From the NCBI RefSeq assembly GCF_050176255.1, contig NZ_JBFXIE010000001.1: a stretch of 64,000 nt of DNA, one strand, 5' to 3'. The translations under genes and the position numbers were made by a program. The stretch comes from JBFXIE01 sp050176255 (GTDB lineage: Bacteria; Pseudomonadota; Gammaproteobacteria; Burkholderiales; Burkholderiaceae_C). The notes under the pieces were generated by a model. It was not told the origin of the DNA, made no database searches, and saw only the letters and a list, made by a program, of their open reading frames with translations. Positions 54,621-64,000 of the stretch are shown here, piece by piece (position 1 is the first letter of the stretch; the number at the start of each line of letters is the position of its first letter).

Positions 54621-55937
54621 TTATTTCAGCCGCATTTCCGCCGCCCGCGCATGCGCCTGCAGGCCCTCGCCATGGGCCAGCACGCTGGCGATCCGGCCCA
54701 GGGCCTGGGCGCCTTGCGCGCTCACTTCAATGATGCTGCTGCGCTTTTGAAAGTCGTACACGCCCAGCGGGCTGGAAAAGCGCGCCGTGCCGCTGGTGGG
54801 CAGCACGTGGTTGGGGCCGGCGCAATAGTCGCCCAGCGACTCGCTGGTGTAGGCGCCCAGGAAGATGGCGCCGGCGTGCTTGAGCAGCGGCTCCCAGCGG
54901 TGCGGCTCCTGGCTGGAGACCTCCAGGTGCTCGGGCGCGATGCGGTTGCTGATGGCGCAGGCCTCTTGCATGCTGCGCGTGTGGATCAGCGCGCCCCGGC
55001 CCGTAAGGCTTTTGGCAATGATGTCGGCACGCGGCATGGTGGGCAGCAGGCGGTCGATCTCGCGCTGCACGGCGTCGATGTAGGCGGCGTCAGGGCACAA
55101 AAGAATGGACTGCGCCAGCTCGTCGTGCTCGGCCTGGCTGAACAGGTCCATGGCCACCCAGTCGGGCGGCGTGCTGCCGTCGGCGATCACCAGAATTTCA
55201 GAGGGGCCGGCAATCATGTCGATGCCCACGGCGCCAAACACGTGCTTTTTGGCGCTGGCCACGTAGGCGTTGCCGGGGCCGGTGATTTTGTCCACCTTGG
55301 GCACCGTCTGCGTGCCATAGGCCAGCGCCGCGACGGCCTGCGCGCCACCGATGGTAAAGGCGCGCGTCACACCCGCCACGTAAGCGGCGGCCAGCACCAA
55401 CGGGTTTTTCTCACCCCGCGGCGTGGGCACCACCATGATGATCTCGCCCACCCCGGCCACATGCGCGGGAATGGCGTTCATCAGAACGCTGCTGGGGTAG
55501 GCGGCCTTGCCGCCGGGCACGTAGATGCCCACGCGGTCCAGCGGCGTGACTTTTTGGCCCAGCAGGCTGCCGTCTTCGTCGCGGTAGCTCCAGCTCTCGC
55601 CACAGGCCTTCTTTTGCGCCTCGTGGTAACTGCGCACACGGGCGGCAGCCGCTTGCAGGGCGCTGCGCTGGGCTTCGGGGATGGCGTCAAAGGCCGCCTT
55701 CAGTTCGGCCTGCGTCAGCTCCAGCGCGGTCAGCGCAGGCGCCTGCAGGCCGTCAAAGCGGGCGGTGTAGTCCAGCACGGCGGCGTCGCCCTGCTTTCGC
55801 ACATCATCCAGGATGTCGGCCACGCGCTGCTCGATGGCCGCATCGGTGTCGGCCGACCAGTGCAGGCGGGCGGCAAATTCAGCCTCAAAAGTGGTTGCAG
55901 CCGTTGACAGACGGACGGGAGCAGCTACGAATTGCAT
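54621..55937 (-). CDS. hisD: histidinol dehydrogenase
   Basis: Zinc enzyme for the last two oxidations of histidine synthesis, 438 aa. It shows IAGPSEILV, the QAEHDELAQS zinc ligand pair and TSGTARFSSPLGVYDF near the C-terminus. 11 nt after hisG. The following 121 nt before the DUF262 gene contain no conserved gene. Confidence 0.96.
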   Translation of the reverse strand: MQFVAAPVRLSTAATTFEAEFAARLHWSADTDAAIEQRVADILDDVRKQGDAAVLDYTARFDGLQAPALTALELTQAELKAAFDAIPEAQRSALQAAAARVRSYHEAQKKACGESWSYRDEDGSLLGQKVTPLDRVGIYVPGGKAAYPSSVLMNAIPAHVAGVGEIIMVVPTPRGEKNPLVLAAAYVAGVTRAFTIGGAQAVAALAYGTQTVPKVDKITGPGNAYVASAKKHVFGAVGIDMIAGPSEILVIADGSTPPDWVAMDLFSQAEHDELAQSILLCPDAAYIDAVQREIDRLLPTMPRADIIAKSLTGRGALIHTRSMQEACAISNRIAPEHLEVSSQEPHRWEPLLKHAGAIFLGAYTSESLGDYCAGPNHVLPTSGTARFSSPLGVYDFQKRSSIIEVSAQGAQALGRIASVLAHGEGLQAHARAAEMRLK

Positions 55938-55948
55938 AGTAAGCCTTA

Positions 55949-56596
55949 TCAGTTCTGCGGCACGGCCGATGCAAACGCATCGATGATGCGGCGCAGCGGC
56001 GCCTGCTTGAGCTTGAGCGCGGCCTGGTTGACCACCAGGTGCGAGCTGATGTCCATGATGCGCTCCACCTCGACCAGGTGATTGGCCCGCAGGGTGTTGC
56101 CGGTGGACACCAGATCCACGATGGCATCGGCCAGCCCGGTGAGGGGCGCCAGCTCCATGCTGCCGTACAGCTTGATCATGTCCACATGCACGCCCTTGGC
56201 GGCAAAGAACTCGCGCGCGATGGCGGTGTATTTGGTGGCCACCTTCAGGCGTCCGCCCTGGCGCACCGCCTGGGCGTAATCAAAATCTGCGCGCACGGCC
56301 ACGCTGACGCGGCATTTGGCGATCTGCAGATCCAGCGGCCTGAACAGCCCCTGGCCGCCATGCTCGATGAGCGAGTCCTTGCCGGCCACGCCGATGTCGG
56401 CGCCGCCGTATTGCACGTAGGTGGGCACGTCGGTGGCGCGCACCAGCACCACGCGCACCTCGGGGCGGTTGGTGGGCAAGATGAGCTTGCGCGATTTCTC
56501 GGGGTCTTCCAGTACTTCGATGCCGGCGGCGGCCAGCAGGGGCAGGGTTTCGTCAAAGATGCGGCCCTTGGACAGGGCCAAAGTAATCATTGCCAT
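55949..56596 (-). CDS. hisG: ATP phosphoribosyltransferase, short form
   Basis: First and feedback-controlled step of histidine synthesis. At 215 aa it lacks the C-terminal regulatory domain of long HisG (about 300 aa), so it should need the HisZ subunit for activity; no hisZ is in this window. GGADIGVAGKD and the PRPP loop LVSTGNTL are present. The ATG at 56596 has GGAG 8 nt upstream; an internal ATG two codons on is less likely. Confidence 0.95.
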   Translation of the reverse strand: MAMITLALSKGRIFDETLPLLAAAGIEVLEDPEKSRKLILPTNRPEVRVVLVRATDVPTYVQYGGADIGVAGKDSLIEHGGQGLFRPLDLQIAKCRVSVAVRADFDYAQAVRQGGRLKVATKYTAIAREFFAAKGVHVDMIKLYGSMELAPLTGLADAIVDLVSTGNTLRANHLVEVERIMDISSHLVVNQAALKLKQAPLRRIIDAFASAVPQN

Positions 56597-56684
56597 TTCA
56601 TTTGCTCCGCTGTTCAAGGCCAGACCTGCGACCCACGCGACTGGCACCCGGCAGGCGCGGGCCGCCGTGCAAGGGCCGCCCCGC

Positions 56685-56748
56685 CGCACGGGCGGCGTCC
56701 CCCTTCCCACGCGCAGCGTGAGAGAAGGGGGAAGCGGCGCAGCCGCTC
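56685..56748. repeat. GC-rich palindromic intergenic repeat upstream of hisG
   Basis: Contains CCCCCTTCCCACGC / GCGTGAGAGAAGGGGG, a long imperfect hairpin, flanked by CGCCCGTGCGGCGG-like and GCGGCGCAGCCGC palindromes. It is unlike the AGCGCT repeat family and sits in the murA-hisG gap. Confidence 0.65.
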
Positions 56749-56762
56749 AGGGGGATGGTCTT

Positions 56763-58085
<1,323 letters not shown>

Positions 58086-58116
58086 GGCAAAAACGGTTGC
58101 TGCCTTCAGGTGCCAA

Positions 58117-58168
58117 ATGTGGCTCTAGCGCTTATCTATCAAGCGGTGGCAGCTATGAAATGAATAGT
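58117..58168. repeat. dispersed repeat, copy 11
   Basis: GGCTCTAGCGCTTATCTATCAAGCG, GTGGCAGCTATGAAATGAATAG. It starts 32 nt upstream of the murA start codon, in the ibaG-murA gap. Confidence 0.85.
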
Positions 58169-58212
58169 TTGCGACTGCGCGCCTGCCGGTGCGCCCCCGA
58201 TACCGGAACGCG

Positions 58213-58461
58213 TCAGGCCGCGCCCTGGGCCTGCACCCATTCGGCAGGGGTGAAGGTTTTCATGGACAGGGCGTGCACCTCGTCGGTGTGCATCTTGCTG
58301 CCCAGCGTGGCGTACACGCGCTGGTGGCGCTGGATGGCGCGCTTGCCCTCGAACTCGGGCGACACGATGGTGGCATACCAGTGGCGACCGTCGCCCTCCA
58401 GCGTGATGTGGTCGCAGGCCAGGCCTGCGCTGATGATGTGCTTGAGTTGGTCTGCAGTCAT
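58213..58461 (-). CDS. ibaG: BolA-family protein IbaG
   Basis: 82-aa BolA-like protein (KRAIQRHQRVYATLGSKM with the conserved HQ and the TDEVHALSMKTFTP tail). IbaG works with monothiol glutaredoxins in iron-sulfur trafficking. Start ATG 58461. Located directly before murA, as in E. coli, and 1 nt after the ABC permease gene. Confidence 0.92.
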   Translation of the reverse strand: MTADQLKHIISAGLACDHITLEGDGRHWYATIVSPEFEGKRAIQRHQRVYATLGSKMHTDEVHALSMKTFTPAEWVQAQGAA

Positions 58462-58462
58462 G

Positions 58463-59218
58463 TCAGTTCCTGATTTTGTAGCCGGTGCGCAGCAGGTGCA
58501 ACGCAAACAGGCTGACCAGTCCCCAGGCCAGGCCCACCACGCCCAGGCTGACCCAGGGCGAGACATCGCTCACGCCAAAAAAGCCGTAGCGGAAGCCGTC
58601 GATCATGTAGAAGAACGGGTTCAGGTGGCTGGCGCCCTGCCAGAAGGGGGGCAGCGACTGGATCGAGTAGAACACGCCCGACAAAAAGGTCATCGGCACG
58701 ATGATGAAGTTCTGAAAGGCCGCCATCTGGTCGAACTTGTCGGCCCACAGCCCGGCAATCAGCCCCAGCGTGGCCAGCAGCGCGGCGCCCAGCAGCGCAA
58801 ACACCACGATCCACAGCGGCGCCGCGAACTGCGGCGTGGCAAAGGCCAGGGTGACGATGAACACGCCCAGCCCCACCACCAGCCCGCGCACCATGGACGA
58901 GCCCACATAGGCCGCAAACCACGCGCGGTGCGACAGCGGCGTGAGCAGCACAAACACCAGGCTGCCCATGATCTTGCTCTGGATCAGGCTGGACGAGCTG
59001 TTGGCAAAGGCGTTTTGCAGCACGCTCATCATCACCAGGCCGGGCACCAGAAACGCGGTGTAGCTGATGCGGTCATAGACCTTCACATGGTCTTCCAGCA
59101 CATGGCCGAAGATCAGCAGGTACAGCACGGCCGTGAGCACGGGTGCCGCCACGGTCTGGAAGCTCACCTTCCAAAAACGCAGCACCTCTTTGTAGAACAG
59201 GGTCTGCCAGCCGGTCAT
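58463..59218 (-). CDS. ABC-2 type transporter permease
   Basis: 251-aa membrane protein with six segments and the ABC-2 signature around FLSGVFYSIQSLPPFWQ. Forms an exporter with the ATPase encoded upstream (4-nt overlap). Resembles the YadH/NodJ group. Substrate unknown; placement among mla genes suggests an envelope role. Confidence 0.92.
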   Translation of the reverse strand: MTGWQTLFYKEVLRFWKVSFQTVAAPVLTAVLYLLIFGHVLEDHVKVYDRISYTAFLVPGLVMMSVLQNAFANSSSSLIQSKIMGSLVFVLLTPLSHRAWFAAYVGSSMVRGLVVGLGVFIVTLAFATPQFAAPLWIVVFALLGAALLATLGLIAGLWADKFDQMAAFQNFIIVPMTFLSGVFYSIQSLPPFWQGASHLNPFFYMIDGFRYGFFGVSDVSPWVSLGVVGLAWGLVSLFALHLLRTGYKIRN

Positions 59219-60132
59219 GCGCGCTCCTCTTGCTCTGCCGCCATGACGCCCAGGAACACGTCTTCCAGGTCGGCCTTGCGGATCTCGATGTCTTCCACGC
59301 GCACGCCCGCGGCGCGCAGCGTGGCCAGGTGGCGCTCGACCTCCTGCGCGTCCTGCGCGGGCAGCTGTGCCACGCGGCCCGTCACGCGCGCCAGCGGCGC
59401 AAGCTGCGCGGGCAGCGGGTCGTCGGTCTTGAAGCGCAGCACATTGGTGGATGCGGCCTGCAGCAGCTCGGACGTGCGCGCCAGCGCCACCACGCGCCCG
59501 CGCTTGAGCATGGCCAGGCGCGTGCACAGCGCCTCGGCCTCTTCCAGGTAGTGGGTGGTCAGCAGCACGGTGTGACCCTGCTTGTTGAGGCGCGCGACGA
59601 ACTGCCACAGCGTCTGGCGCAGCTCCACATCCACCCCGGCCGTGGGCTCGTCCAGCACGATGATGGGCGGCTTGTGCACCAGCGCCTGCGCTACCAGCAC
59701 GCGGCGCTTCATGCCGCCGGACAGCTGGCGCATGTTGGCGCTGGCCTTGTCGGCCAGGCCCAGGTTTTCGAGCAGCTCGTCGATCCAGGCGTCGTTGTTC
59801 TTCACGCCAAAGTAGCCCGACTGCAGGCGCAGCGTCTCGCGCACATTGAAGAACGGGTCGAACACCAGCTCCTGCGGCACCACGCCCAGGCACTGGCGGG
59901 CCTTGGCAAAGTCGGCCTGCACGTCGTGCCCCAGCACCGAGACACGGCCCTGCGTGGCGCGCGCCAGGCCCGCCAGAATGCTGATCAAGGTGGTTTTGCC
60001 GGCCCCGTTGGGCCCCAGAAGGCCGAAAAACTCGCCCTCTTCGATGTCAAGACTGACATTGTCCAGCGCCTGAAACGGCCCACGGGGCGTGGCGAATGTC
60101 TTGGAGACGGATTGAAAGGATATGGCGTTCAT
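59215..60132 (-). CDS. ABC transporter ATP-binding protein
   Basis: 305-aa ATPase with Walker A GPNGAGKT at 40-47, signature LSGGMKRR, Walker B IIVLDEPTAG and a C-terminal extension of ~80 residues typical of CcmA/YadG-type ATPases. Pairs with the downstream permease. 97 nt after mlaB. Confidence 0.94.
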   Translation of the reverse strand: MNAISFQSVSKTFATPRGPFQALDNVSLDIEEGEFFGLLGPNGAGKTTLISILAGLARATQGRVSVLGHDVQADFAKARQCLGVVPQELVFDPFFNVRETLRLQSGYFGVKNNDAWIDELLENLGLADKASANMRQLSGGMKRRVLVAQALVHKPPIIVLDEPTAGVDVELRQTLWQFVARLNKQGHTVLLTTHYLEEAEALCTRLAMLKRGRVVALARTSELLQAASTNVLRFKTDDPLPAQLAPLARVTGRVAQLPAQDAQEVERHLATLRAAGVRVEDIEIRKADLEDVFLGVMAAEQEERA

Positions 60133-60229
60133 GTGAGCCGGGCATTCTAAGACGCAGCAGCCATTGCGGCGTCTGCGGGGGTATCAGGCCGGTCGATCCG
60201 TGATGGGCCCGGGCGCAAACGCCCGGCGC

Positions 60230-60502
60230 TCAAGGGGTCGAGGGCAACAACTCCTGCACGCCATACAGTCCAGCCAGGCTGGCCAGGGCCGGCGGCAGGG
60301 CCTTGACCATGAAACCCCGGCCTTCAAAGACGGCCACGCGCCGGCACTCCAGCAGCACGGCCAGGGCCGACGAATCAAAGTTGGCCAGCGCCCCGGCGTC
60401 CACCACGACCAGCGACTCGCCCTGCGCCTTCAGGGCCTGCACCAGCATGCGCAGGGTGGCGCCGGCCTGGCGGTGGGTCAGTTCAGCGGGCAGAACCAGC
60501 AT
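60230..60502 (-). CDS. mlaB: STAS-domain protein MlaB
   Basis: 90-aa STAS protein (NFDSSALAVLLECRR contains the conserved serine site) that stabilises the MlaFE ABC complex on the cytoplasmic side. Start ATG 60502, with AGGAAG 5 nt upstream. Follows mlaC by 17 nt. Confidence 0.88.
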   Translation of the reverse strand: MLVLPAELTHRQAGATLRMLVQALKAQGESLVVVDAGALANFDSSALAVLLECRRVAVFEGRGFMVKALPPALASLAGLYGVQELLPSTP

Positions 60503-60519
60503 GCGGACTTCCTGGGCCG

Positions 60520-61179
60520 TTACCGGGCGCTGGTGACATTGGCGGCAGCGGCATTGGCCTTGTTGCGCTCCACCAGAGCCTCGATCAGGCCGTCCACGCC
60601 CTTGGCGTTGATTTGCTGGGCAAACTGCGTGCGGTAGGTTTCCACCAGCCACACGCCCAGGACGTTCAGGTTGTAAATCCGCCAGCCCGCGCCCTCGCCA
60701 GGCGTTTTCTCCAGGCGATAGTCCAATTGGATCGGGTCGCCACGGCCGTGGATCTCGGTGCGCACCAGCACATCCTTGTCCTCGGGCGCGGCGCGCAGGG
60801 GCTTGACGGAGATGGTCTGGTCCGTCACCTGGCTCAGCGCACCCGAGTAGGTGCGCACCAGCAAAATCTTGAATTCGTCTTGCAGGCGCTGCTGCTGTTC
60901 GGGCGTGGCGCGGCGCCAGGCCGGGCCGACGGCAGCGGCAGTCATGCGGCGAAAGTTGACGTGCGGCAGGATGGTCTTGTCCACCAGGGCCACGATCTTG
61001 TTCATGTCGCCCGCCTTGATGGACTTGTCTGCACGCAGCGCCTCCAGCACGTCCACCGACAGGCGCTTGACGAGCGCGTCGGGCGCCTCGTCGGCCGCCA
61101 GCGCGGTCTGCGGCAGGCCCATCCAGGCGGTAGCCGCAGCACAGGCAGCAGTCTGGATCAGGTTACGGCGGTTCATCAT
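60520..61179 (-). CDS. mlaC: phospholipid-binding protein MlaC
   Basis: Periplasmic shuttle that carries phospholipids between MlaA and MlaD. The 219-aa precursor has a signal peptide starting MMNRRNLIQTAACAA, which looks twin-arginine-like, and the MlaC/Ttg2 domain (FKILLVRTYSGAL, WRIYNLNVLGVWLVETYR). GAGGA lies 7 nt before ATG 61179. A 195-nt gap with GC-rich palindromes separates it from mlaA. Confidence 0.92.
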   Translation of the reverse strand: MMNRRNLIQTAACAAATAWMGLPQTALAADEAPDALVKRLSVDVLEALRADKSIKAGDMNKIVALVDKTILPHVNFRRMTAAAVGPAWRRATPEQQQRLQDEFKILLVRTYSGALSQVTDQTISVKPLRAAPEDKDVLVRTEIHGRGDPIQLDYRLEKTPGEGAGWRIYNLNVLGVWLVETYRTQFAQQINAKGVDGLIEALVERNKANAAAANVTSAR

Positions 61180-61199
61180 GGTGTGTTCCTCTGGCATGG

Positions 61200-61217
61200 G
61201 CGCGGCGCTCGCCGCGC
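61200..61217. repeat. palindrome in the mlaA-mlaC gap
   Basis: GCGCGGCG-CT-CGCCGCGC, perfect 8-bp arms, within a 195-nt gap that also has GGGGCGCCCC. Could be a stem that separates mlaA from mlaC expression; no T-run. Confidence 0.45.
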
Positions 61218-61374
61218 GATTGGGCATGGGTTCAGTGATGGCAATGGCTAAATTGTGGCGCCGCTGTGCGCCGCCCGTGCATCGCCTTCGTGTGGGGTTG
61301 CAAGCAGCGGCAACCGGGCTTGCGGTAACGGCAGTCACCCGGGCGGGGCGCCCCGGCAAGCGCGGCACGCATCG

Positions 61375-62136
61375 TCAATAGTCCTCGGGCAGTTTGCCGC
61401 CCTCCTGGTCGTCGCCTTCGTCGGCCTGACCGCCTCCTGCGCCGCGGCGCACTTGCAGGTACACATCGCGGGTGAAGCTGTAAGGGTCCAGCGCCGCAGC
61501 ATCCAGCACCGAGCCCGCGCTCAGCAAGGAGGCGCGCGTGTCCACCAGCCGCAGGCCCAGCAGCGAGTTGCGCAGCGGGATGTCACCTATCCGGTCCACT
61601 CCGTCGCCCAGGTAAAAGTCCACCGGCAGTGCGGCCGTGTCGCGCACCGTGGAAGAGCCCAGAAAAGGCAGCACCAGGTAGGGCCCCGTGGGCACGCCCC
61701 AGCGCCCCAGCGTGAGGCCGAAGTCCTGTTTGTGACGCTCTATGCCGGCCTCGCTGGCAATGTCCAGCACGCCGCCCAGACCGAAGACGGTGTTGGTGCT
61801 GAAGCGCACCAGGCTTTCGTAAGCCTCCAGGCCACGCCACTGCAACAGGTTGTTGACAAACGACCAGGCATCGCCCAGGTTGGCAAAAAAGTTGCCCACG
61901 CCCGTGCGCACGGGCTGCGGCGTGGCGTCGCGGTAGGCCGTGGCCACGGGCTTGAGAACGGCCTTGTCCAGGCTGTCGTTGAACTGGTACATGCCGCGGT
62001 TGAACGGCTCGAAGGGGTCTGCGGGATGGGACTGGGGGCCGGAGGCGCAGCCGCCCGCAAGCGCCGCGCCAAGCAGCAGCGCCGCGCAGCGCACGCTTCG
62101 GGCAACGATGCCCCTGATACTGGTTGGACTTGTCAT
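61375..62136 (-). CDS. mlaA: outer-membrane lipoprotein MlaA (VacJ)
   Basis: Removes phospholipids from the outer leaflet with a porin partner. The 253-aa precursor has lipobox LAGGC, then NRGMYQFNDSLDKAVLKPVA and VPTGPYLVLPFLGSSTVRD. In E. coli mlaA is unlinked; here it is inside the mla operon. It overlaps mlaD by 4 nt. Confidence 0.95.
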   Translation of the reverse strand: MTSPTSIRGIVARSVRCAALLLGAALAGGCASGPQSHPADPFEPFNRGMYQFNDSLDKAVLKPVATAYRDATPQPVRTGVGNFFANLGDAWSFVNNLLQWRGLEAYESLVRFSTNTVFGLGGVLDIASEAGIERHKQDFGLTLGRWGVPTGPYLVLPFLGSSTVRDTAALPVDFYLGDGVDRIGDIPLRNSLLGLRLVDTRASLLSAGSVLDAAALDPYSFTRDVYLQVRRGAGGGQADEGDDQEGGKLPEDY

Positions 62137-62621
62137 TTCTTAGGCCCTCCGGCGTTGGACGAAGCACCCTCTTCGGCCTTGCCATACAAAAACTGGCCAA
62201 TGAGGTTTTCCAGAACCACGGCAGATTGTGTGGCAGTCACCATGTCACCTTCGGCCAGATTGGTTTCGTCGGCGCCGGGCTCGATGCCGATGTACTGGTC
62301 GCCCAGAAGACCGCTGGTCAAAATCTTGAGGGAGCTGTCTTTGGGGAAAGCAAATTGCTTTTCCAGCTCCAGCGTGACGCGCGCCTGGTAGGTGGTGTCG
62401 TCAAAGTCAATGGCCTGCACGCGCCCCACCACGACGCCAGCGCTGCGCACCGCCGCCTTGGGCTTGAGGCCACCGATGTTGTCAAACCGGGCCGTGACTG
62501 TGTAGCCCGTGCGAAAGTTGAGCTGCAGCAGGTTGGCCGACTGCAAGGCCAGAAAGACCAGCGCCGCCCCGCCCAGCAAGACGAACAGACCGACCCAGAT
62601 ATCGTTTTTGGAATGCTGCAT
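62133..62621 (-). CDS. mlaD: MCE-domain protein MlaD
   Basis: 162-aa inner-membrane anchored protein with one N-terminal membrane segment (8-28) and one MCE domain (about 38-115, YTVTARFDNIGGLKPKAAVRSAGV). Forms the hexameric ring of the MlaFEDB complex. 34 nt after mlaE. Confidence 0.94.
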   Translation of the reverse strand: MQHSKNDIWVGLFVLLGGAALVFLALQSANLLQLNFRTGYTVTARFDNIGGLKPKAAVRSAGVVVGRVQAIDFDDTTYQARVTLELEKQFAFPKDSSLKILTSGLLGDQYIGIEPGADETNLAEGDMVTATQSAVVLENLIGQFLYGKAEEGASSNAGGPKK

Positions 62622-62655
62622 GTTGAAACTCTCCAGAGACCGCAGGCGCAGCCCC

Positions 62656-63438
62656 TCAAATACTGAACATCAGCGCCGTCAGGACAAAGTCCAGCGCCAG
62701 CACGGTGAGAGACGCCATTACCACCGTGCGGGTAGTGGCACGCGACACGCCCTCCGGCGTGGGCTTGGCCACGAAGCCCTGAAGCACCGCAACGAAGGTG
62801 ACGGCCACGCCGAACACCAGACTCTTGACGATGCCATTGCCCACGTCCTTCCAGACATCGACGCCGCTTTGCATCTGGCCCCAGAAGGCCCCGCCGTCCA
62901 CGCCAATCATCACCACGCCTACCAGCCAGCCGCCGATCACGCCTACCGCGTTGAAGACCAGCGCCAGCACCGGCATGGCGATCACGCCGCCCCAAAAGCG
63001 CGGCGCCAAGATGCGGCGCACCGGGTCCACCGCCATCATCTCCATGGCCGACAGCTGCTCGCCCGCGCGCATCAGGCCGATTTCGGCCGTCAGCGACGTG
63101 CCCGCGCGGCCGGCGAACAGCAGCGCCGTGATCACCGGCCCCAGCTCGCGCACCAGGCTCAGCGTGACCACCAGGCCCAGCGAATTGGACGAGCCGTACA
63201 GCTGCAGCACGTTGTAGCCCTGCAGCGCCAGCACAAAACCCACGAACAAGCCCGACACGGCGATGATGGACAGTGAATAGTTGCCCAAAAAATGCACCTG
63301 GTCGCGCACCAGCGCCGGGCGGCGCAGCATGTCCCCGACCAGCCCCAGCAGGCGCGCAAACAGGCGCGCGCCCATGCCCACGTGCACCAGCTTGCGGCGC
63401 ACAGCGTAACCCACATGCGACGGTCGCCACCAACTCAT
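62656..63438 (-). CDS. mlaE: MlaE-type ABC permease
   Basis: 260-aa permease of the MlaE family: AGRAGTSLTAEIGLMRAGEQLSAMEMM and DPVRRILAPRFWGG are signatures. Its start overlaps the mlaF stop by 4 nt. No cleavable signal; five to six membrane segments. Confidence 0.95.
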   Translation of the reverse strand: MSWWRPSHVGYAVRRKLVHVGMGARLFARLLGLVGDMLRRPALVRDQVHFLGNYSLSIIAVSGLFVGFVLALQGYNVLQLYGSSNSLGLVVTLSLVRELGPVITALLFAGRAGTSLTAEIGLMRAGEQLSAMEMMAVDPVRRILAPRFWGGVIAMPVLALVFNAVGVIGGWLVGVVMIGVDGGAFWGQMQSGVDVWKDVGNGIVKSLVFGVAVTFVAVLQGFVAKPTPEGVSRATTRTVVMASLTVLALDFVLTALMFSI

Positions 63439-64000
63439 CGCGCCCCTCCGCCCTGGCTGACCTGGGCTGCTGTCGAGCGCAGCGGGCCAAAGTCATCGGC
63501 CACGCTGGGCCCAGGGTAGTGAAACGGCACCGGCCCCGTGGGCAGCGCATGCACAAACTGGTGCACCAGCGGATCGGCGCTGGCGCGCACTTCTTCAGGC
63601 GTGCCCTGCGCCGCCACCGTGCCCGGGCCCAGGATGATGACGTGATCCGCCAGGCGGAAGGTTTCTTCCAGATCGTGCGAGACGATGATGGTGGTCAGCC
63701 CCATGGTGTCATTGAGCTGGCGAATCAGCTGCGCCGCCGTACCCAGCGAGATCGGGTCCAGGCCGGCAAAGGGCTCGTCGTACATGACCAACTCCGGGTC
63801 CAGCGCAATGGCGCGCGCCAGCGCCACGCGCCGCGCCATGCCACCCGAAATCTGGCTGGGCATCAGGTCGCGCGCGCCGCGCAAGCCCACCGCGTGCAGT
63901 TTCATGAGCACAATGTCGCGGATCAAATCCTCGGGCAGGTCGGTGTGCTCGCGCAGCGGAAAGGCCACGTTGTCCAGCACGCTCATGTCGGTGAACAGCG
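63435..64000 (-). CDS. mlaF: MlaF-type ABC ATPase (5' part beyond the window)
   Basis: C-terminal ~188 residues of the ATPase of the phospholipid transporter. Visible are the signature SGGMARR, Walker B ELVMYDEPFAGLDP and the H-loop IVSHD; the Walker A lies past the right edge. The frame is open to position 64000 with LFTDMSVLDNVAFPLRE, so the ATG inside that sequence is not the start. Confidence 0.95.
   Translation of the reverse strand, partial: LFTDMSVLDNVAFPLREHTDLPEDLIRDIVLMKLHAVGLRGARDLMPSQISGGMARRVALARAIALDPELVMYDEPFAGLDPISLGTAAQLIRQLNDTMGLTTIIVSHDLEETFRLADHVIILGPGTVAAQGTPEEVRASADPLVHQFVHALPTGPVPFHYPGPSVADDFGPLRSTAAQVSQGGGAR

Overview
The window looks like core chromosome of a high-GC betaproteobacterium of the order Burkholderiales, most likely family Comamonadaceae (Acidovorax/Comamonas-like). 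The grounds are gene orders known from that group (tig-clpP-clpX-lon; pilB-pilC-pilD-coaE-zapD-yacG; secA-argJ; petABC-sspA-sspB; mla-ibaG-murA-hisGD...; hisIE-hit-tatABC), a short HisG of the HisZ-dependent type, and about eleven copies of a roughly 50-bp imperfect inverted repeat of a kind I associate with Comamonadaceae. The genus is inference. I see no prophage, transposase, integrase or CRISPR array.

Layout. 0-6.4 kb (minus strand): tRNA-Gly, then lon, clpX, clpP and tig, with an intrinsic terminator between clpP and clpX, then tRNA-Leu. 6.4-11 kb: an RND efflux pump (permease plus lipoprotein adaptor) behind a sigma70-like promoter with a TetR-type palindrome but no adjacent regulator. 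11-16.4 kb: squalene/hopanoid precursor genes hpnC and hpnD-hpnE (plus), split by an antiparallel two-gene operon for a PlcP-like phospholipase C and a diacylglycerol glycosyltransferase, which fits phosphate-starvation lipid remodelling. 16.4-21 kb: YihY-family membrane protein, a DUF2069 protein, an FAD-linked oxidase, thyA and folA. 21-26.8 kb: type IV pilus genes pilBCD, then coaE, zapD, yacG. 26.9-33.3 kb: Nudix hydrolase, DUF815 ATPase, argJ, secA, a DciA-like protein and tRNA-Thr. 33.3-37.4 kb: sspB, sspA and the cytochrome bc1 genes petCBA (minus), of visibly lower GC; then mscL. 38-43 kb: pdxA, a NIF3-like gene, a DegS/DegQ-like protease, and tatCBA.

43-56.6 kb holds one long minus-strand histidine cluster: hisG-hisD-[DUF262 protein]-[RHH antitoxin/PIN toxin]-hisC-hisB-hisH-hisA-[sugar-phosphate mutarotase, galE]-hisF-hisI-hisE-[DUF4870, patatin]-hit-tatABC. 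The bracketed genes are guests in a pathway operon. The most interesting is the DUF262 protein with a C-terminal HNH-like domain (GmrSD/BrxU-like architecture), next to a type II toxin-antitoxin pair with two well-formed operators. Together they form a small accessory, possibly anti-phage, island between hisD and hisC. 56.7-64 kb: murA, ibaG, an ABC-2 export pair and a complete mla phospholipid-transport operon (mlaB, C, A, D, E and a partial mlaF running off the end).

How the genes fit together: envelope lipid handling recurs (Mla transport, hopanoid precursors, PlcP/glycosyltransferase, MurA, patatin), as does protein quality control (Lon, ClpXP and its adaptor SspB, trigger factor, DegS-like protease, Sec and Tat export). 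The dispersed repeats often sit directly in front of start codons that lack a good Shine-Dalgarno sequence (thyA, folA, hisH, hisI, the DUF815 gene), or overlap stop codons, so they are part of the expression signals here and not only spacers.
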